DNA from: Acidobacteriota bacterium
Lineage (GTDB): Bacteria; Acidobacteriota; Thermoanaerobaculia; Thermoanaerobaculales; Thermoanaerobaculaceae
Reading direction: 5' to 3'
DNA: 6,836 bases
NCBI GenBank assembly: GCA_027458945.1
Contig: DAIDOU010000005.1
Span: forward strand, 1-6,836
The notes beneath the pieces were generated by a model that was given only the letters and a program-made list of their open reading frames with translations, ran no database searches and was not told the DNA's origin. A program made the position numbers and the translations under genes. Positions 4,950-6,836 of the stretch are shown piece after piece; the first letter of the stretch is position 1, and each line of letters opens with the position of its first letter.

Positions 4950-6836
<1,887 letters not shown>

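Overview
This window is a bacterial chromosomal replication-origin locus in the classic arrangement. A leftward block, yidC (N-terminal fragment) – yidD – rnpA – rpmH, lies back to back with a rightward block, dnaA – dnaN – recF – gyrB (3' end cut off by the window). The DNA is strongly GC-rich by eye, with G/C at almost every third codon position. YidC has an N-terminal membrane anchor followed by a Pro/Ala-rich stretch, as in the long YidC of diderm (Gram-negative) bacteria. No yaaA-type gene sits between dnaN and recF, and nothing sits between recF and gyrB. I would guess a high-GC diderm lineage such as Acidobacteriota or a deltaproteobacterial-type phylum. No taxonomic marker here settles this and I cannot run a search.

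Left part (1-884, minus strand). rpmH (ribosomal protein L34), rnpA (RNase P protein), yidD (insertion efficiency factor) and yidC (inner-membrane insertase) form a tightly packed operon. yidD overlaps the end of rnpA, and the yidD stop codon abuts the yidC ATG. A good sigma70-like promoter (TTGACC – 17 bp – TACGAT, minus strand) precedes rpmH.

Centre (885-1215). The 331-bp divergent intergenic region holds the most unusual element of the window: a 140-bp array of exactly 20 tandem heptamers (976-1115). It has a mixed GTGG(T/A)CC block, three GGGG-type transition units, and seven identical GTGGGCC units. It sits between the outward-facing rpmH promoter and a possible extended -10 promoter of dnaA.

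Right part (1216-6836, plus strand). DnaA (428 aa, initiator) is followed by a 214-bp intergenic stretch with four DnaA-box-like 9-mers, which I take as the likely core of oriC, and by a candidate dnaN promoter. DnaN (sliding clamp), RecF (gap-repair ATPase) and GyrB (gyrase ATPase subunit) follow with almost no gaps; recF and gyrB overlap by 4 nt. Together these genes start replication, hold the polymerase on DNA, repair gaps and manage supercoiling. The leftward genes serve translation, tRNA maturation and membrane protein insertion.

I see no novel multi-gene system here. The points worth a second look are the heptamer array (with its G-quadruplex-capable and dyad sub-blocks), a substitution and shortening in the DNA-recognition motif of DnaA, the divergent DnaA boxes, a possible 28-codon ORF with a strong ribosome binding site ahead of dnaN, and AT-rich rare-codon patches in recF.
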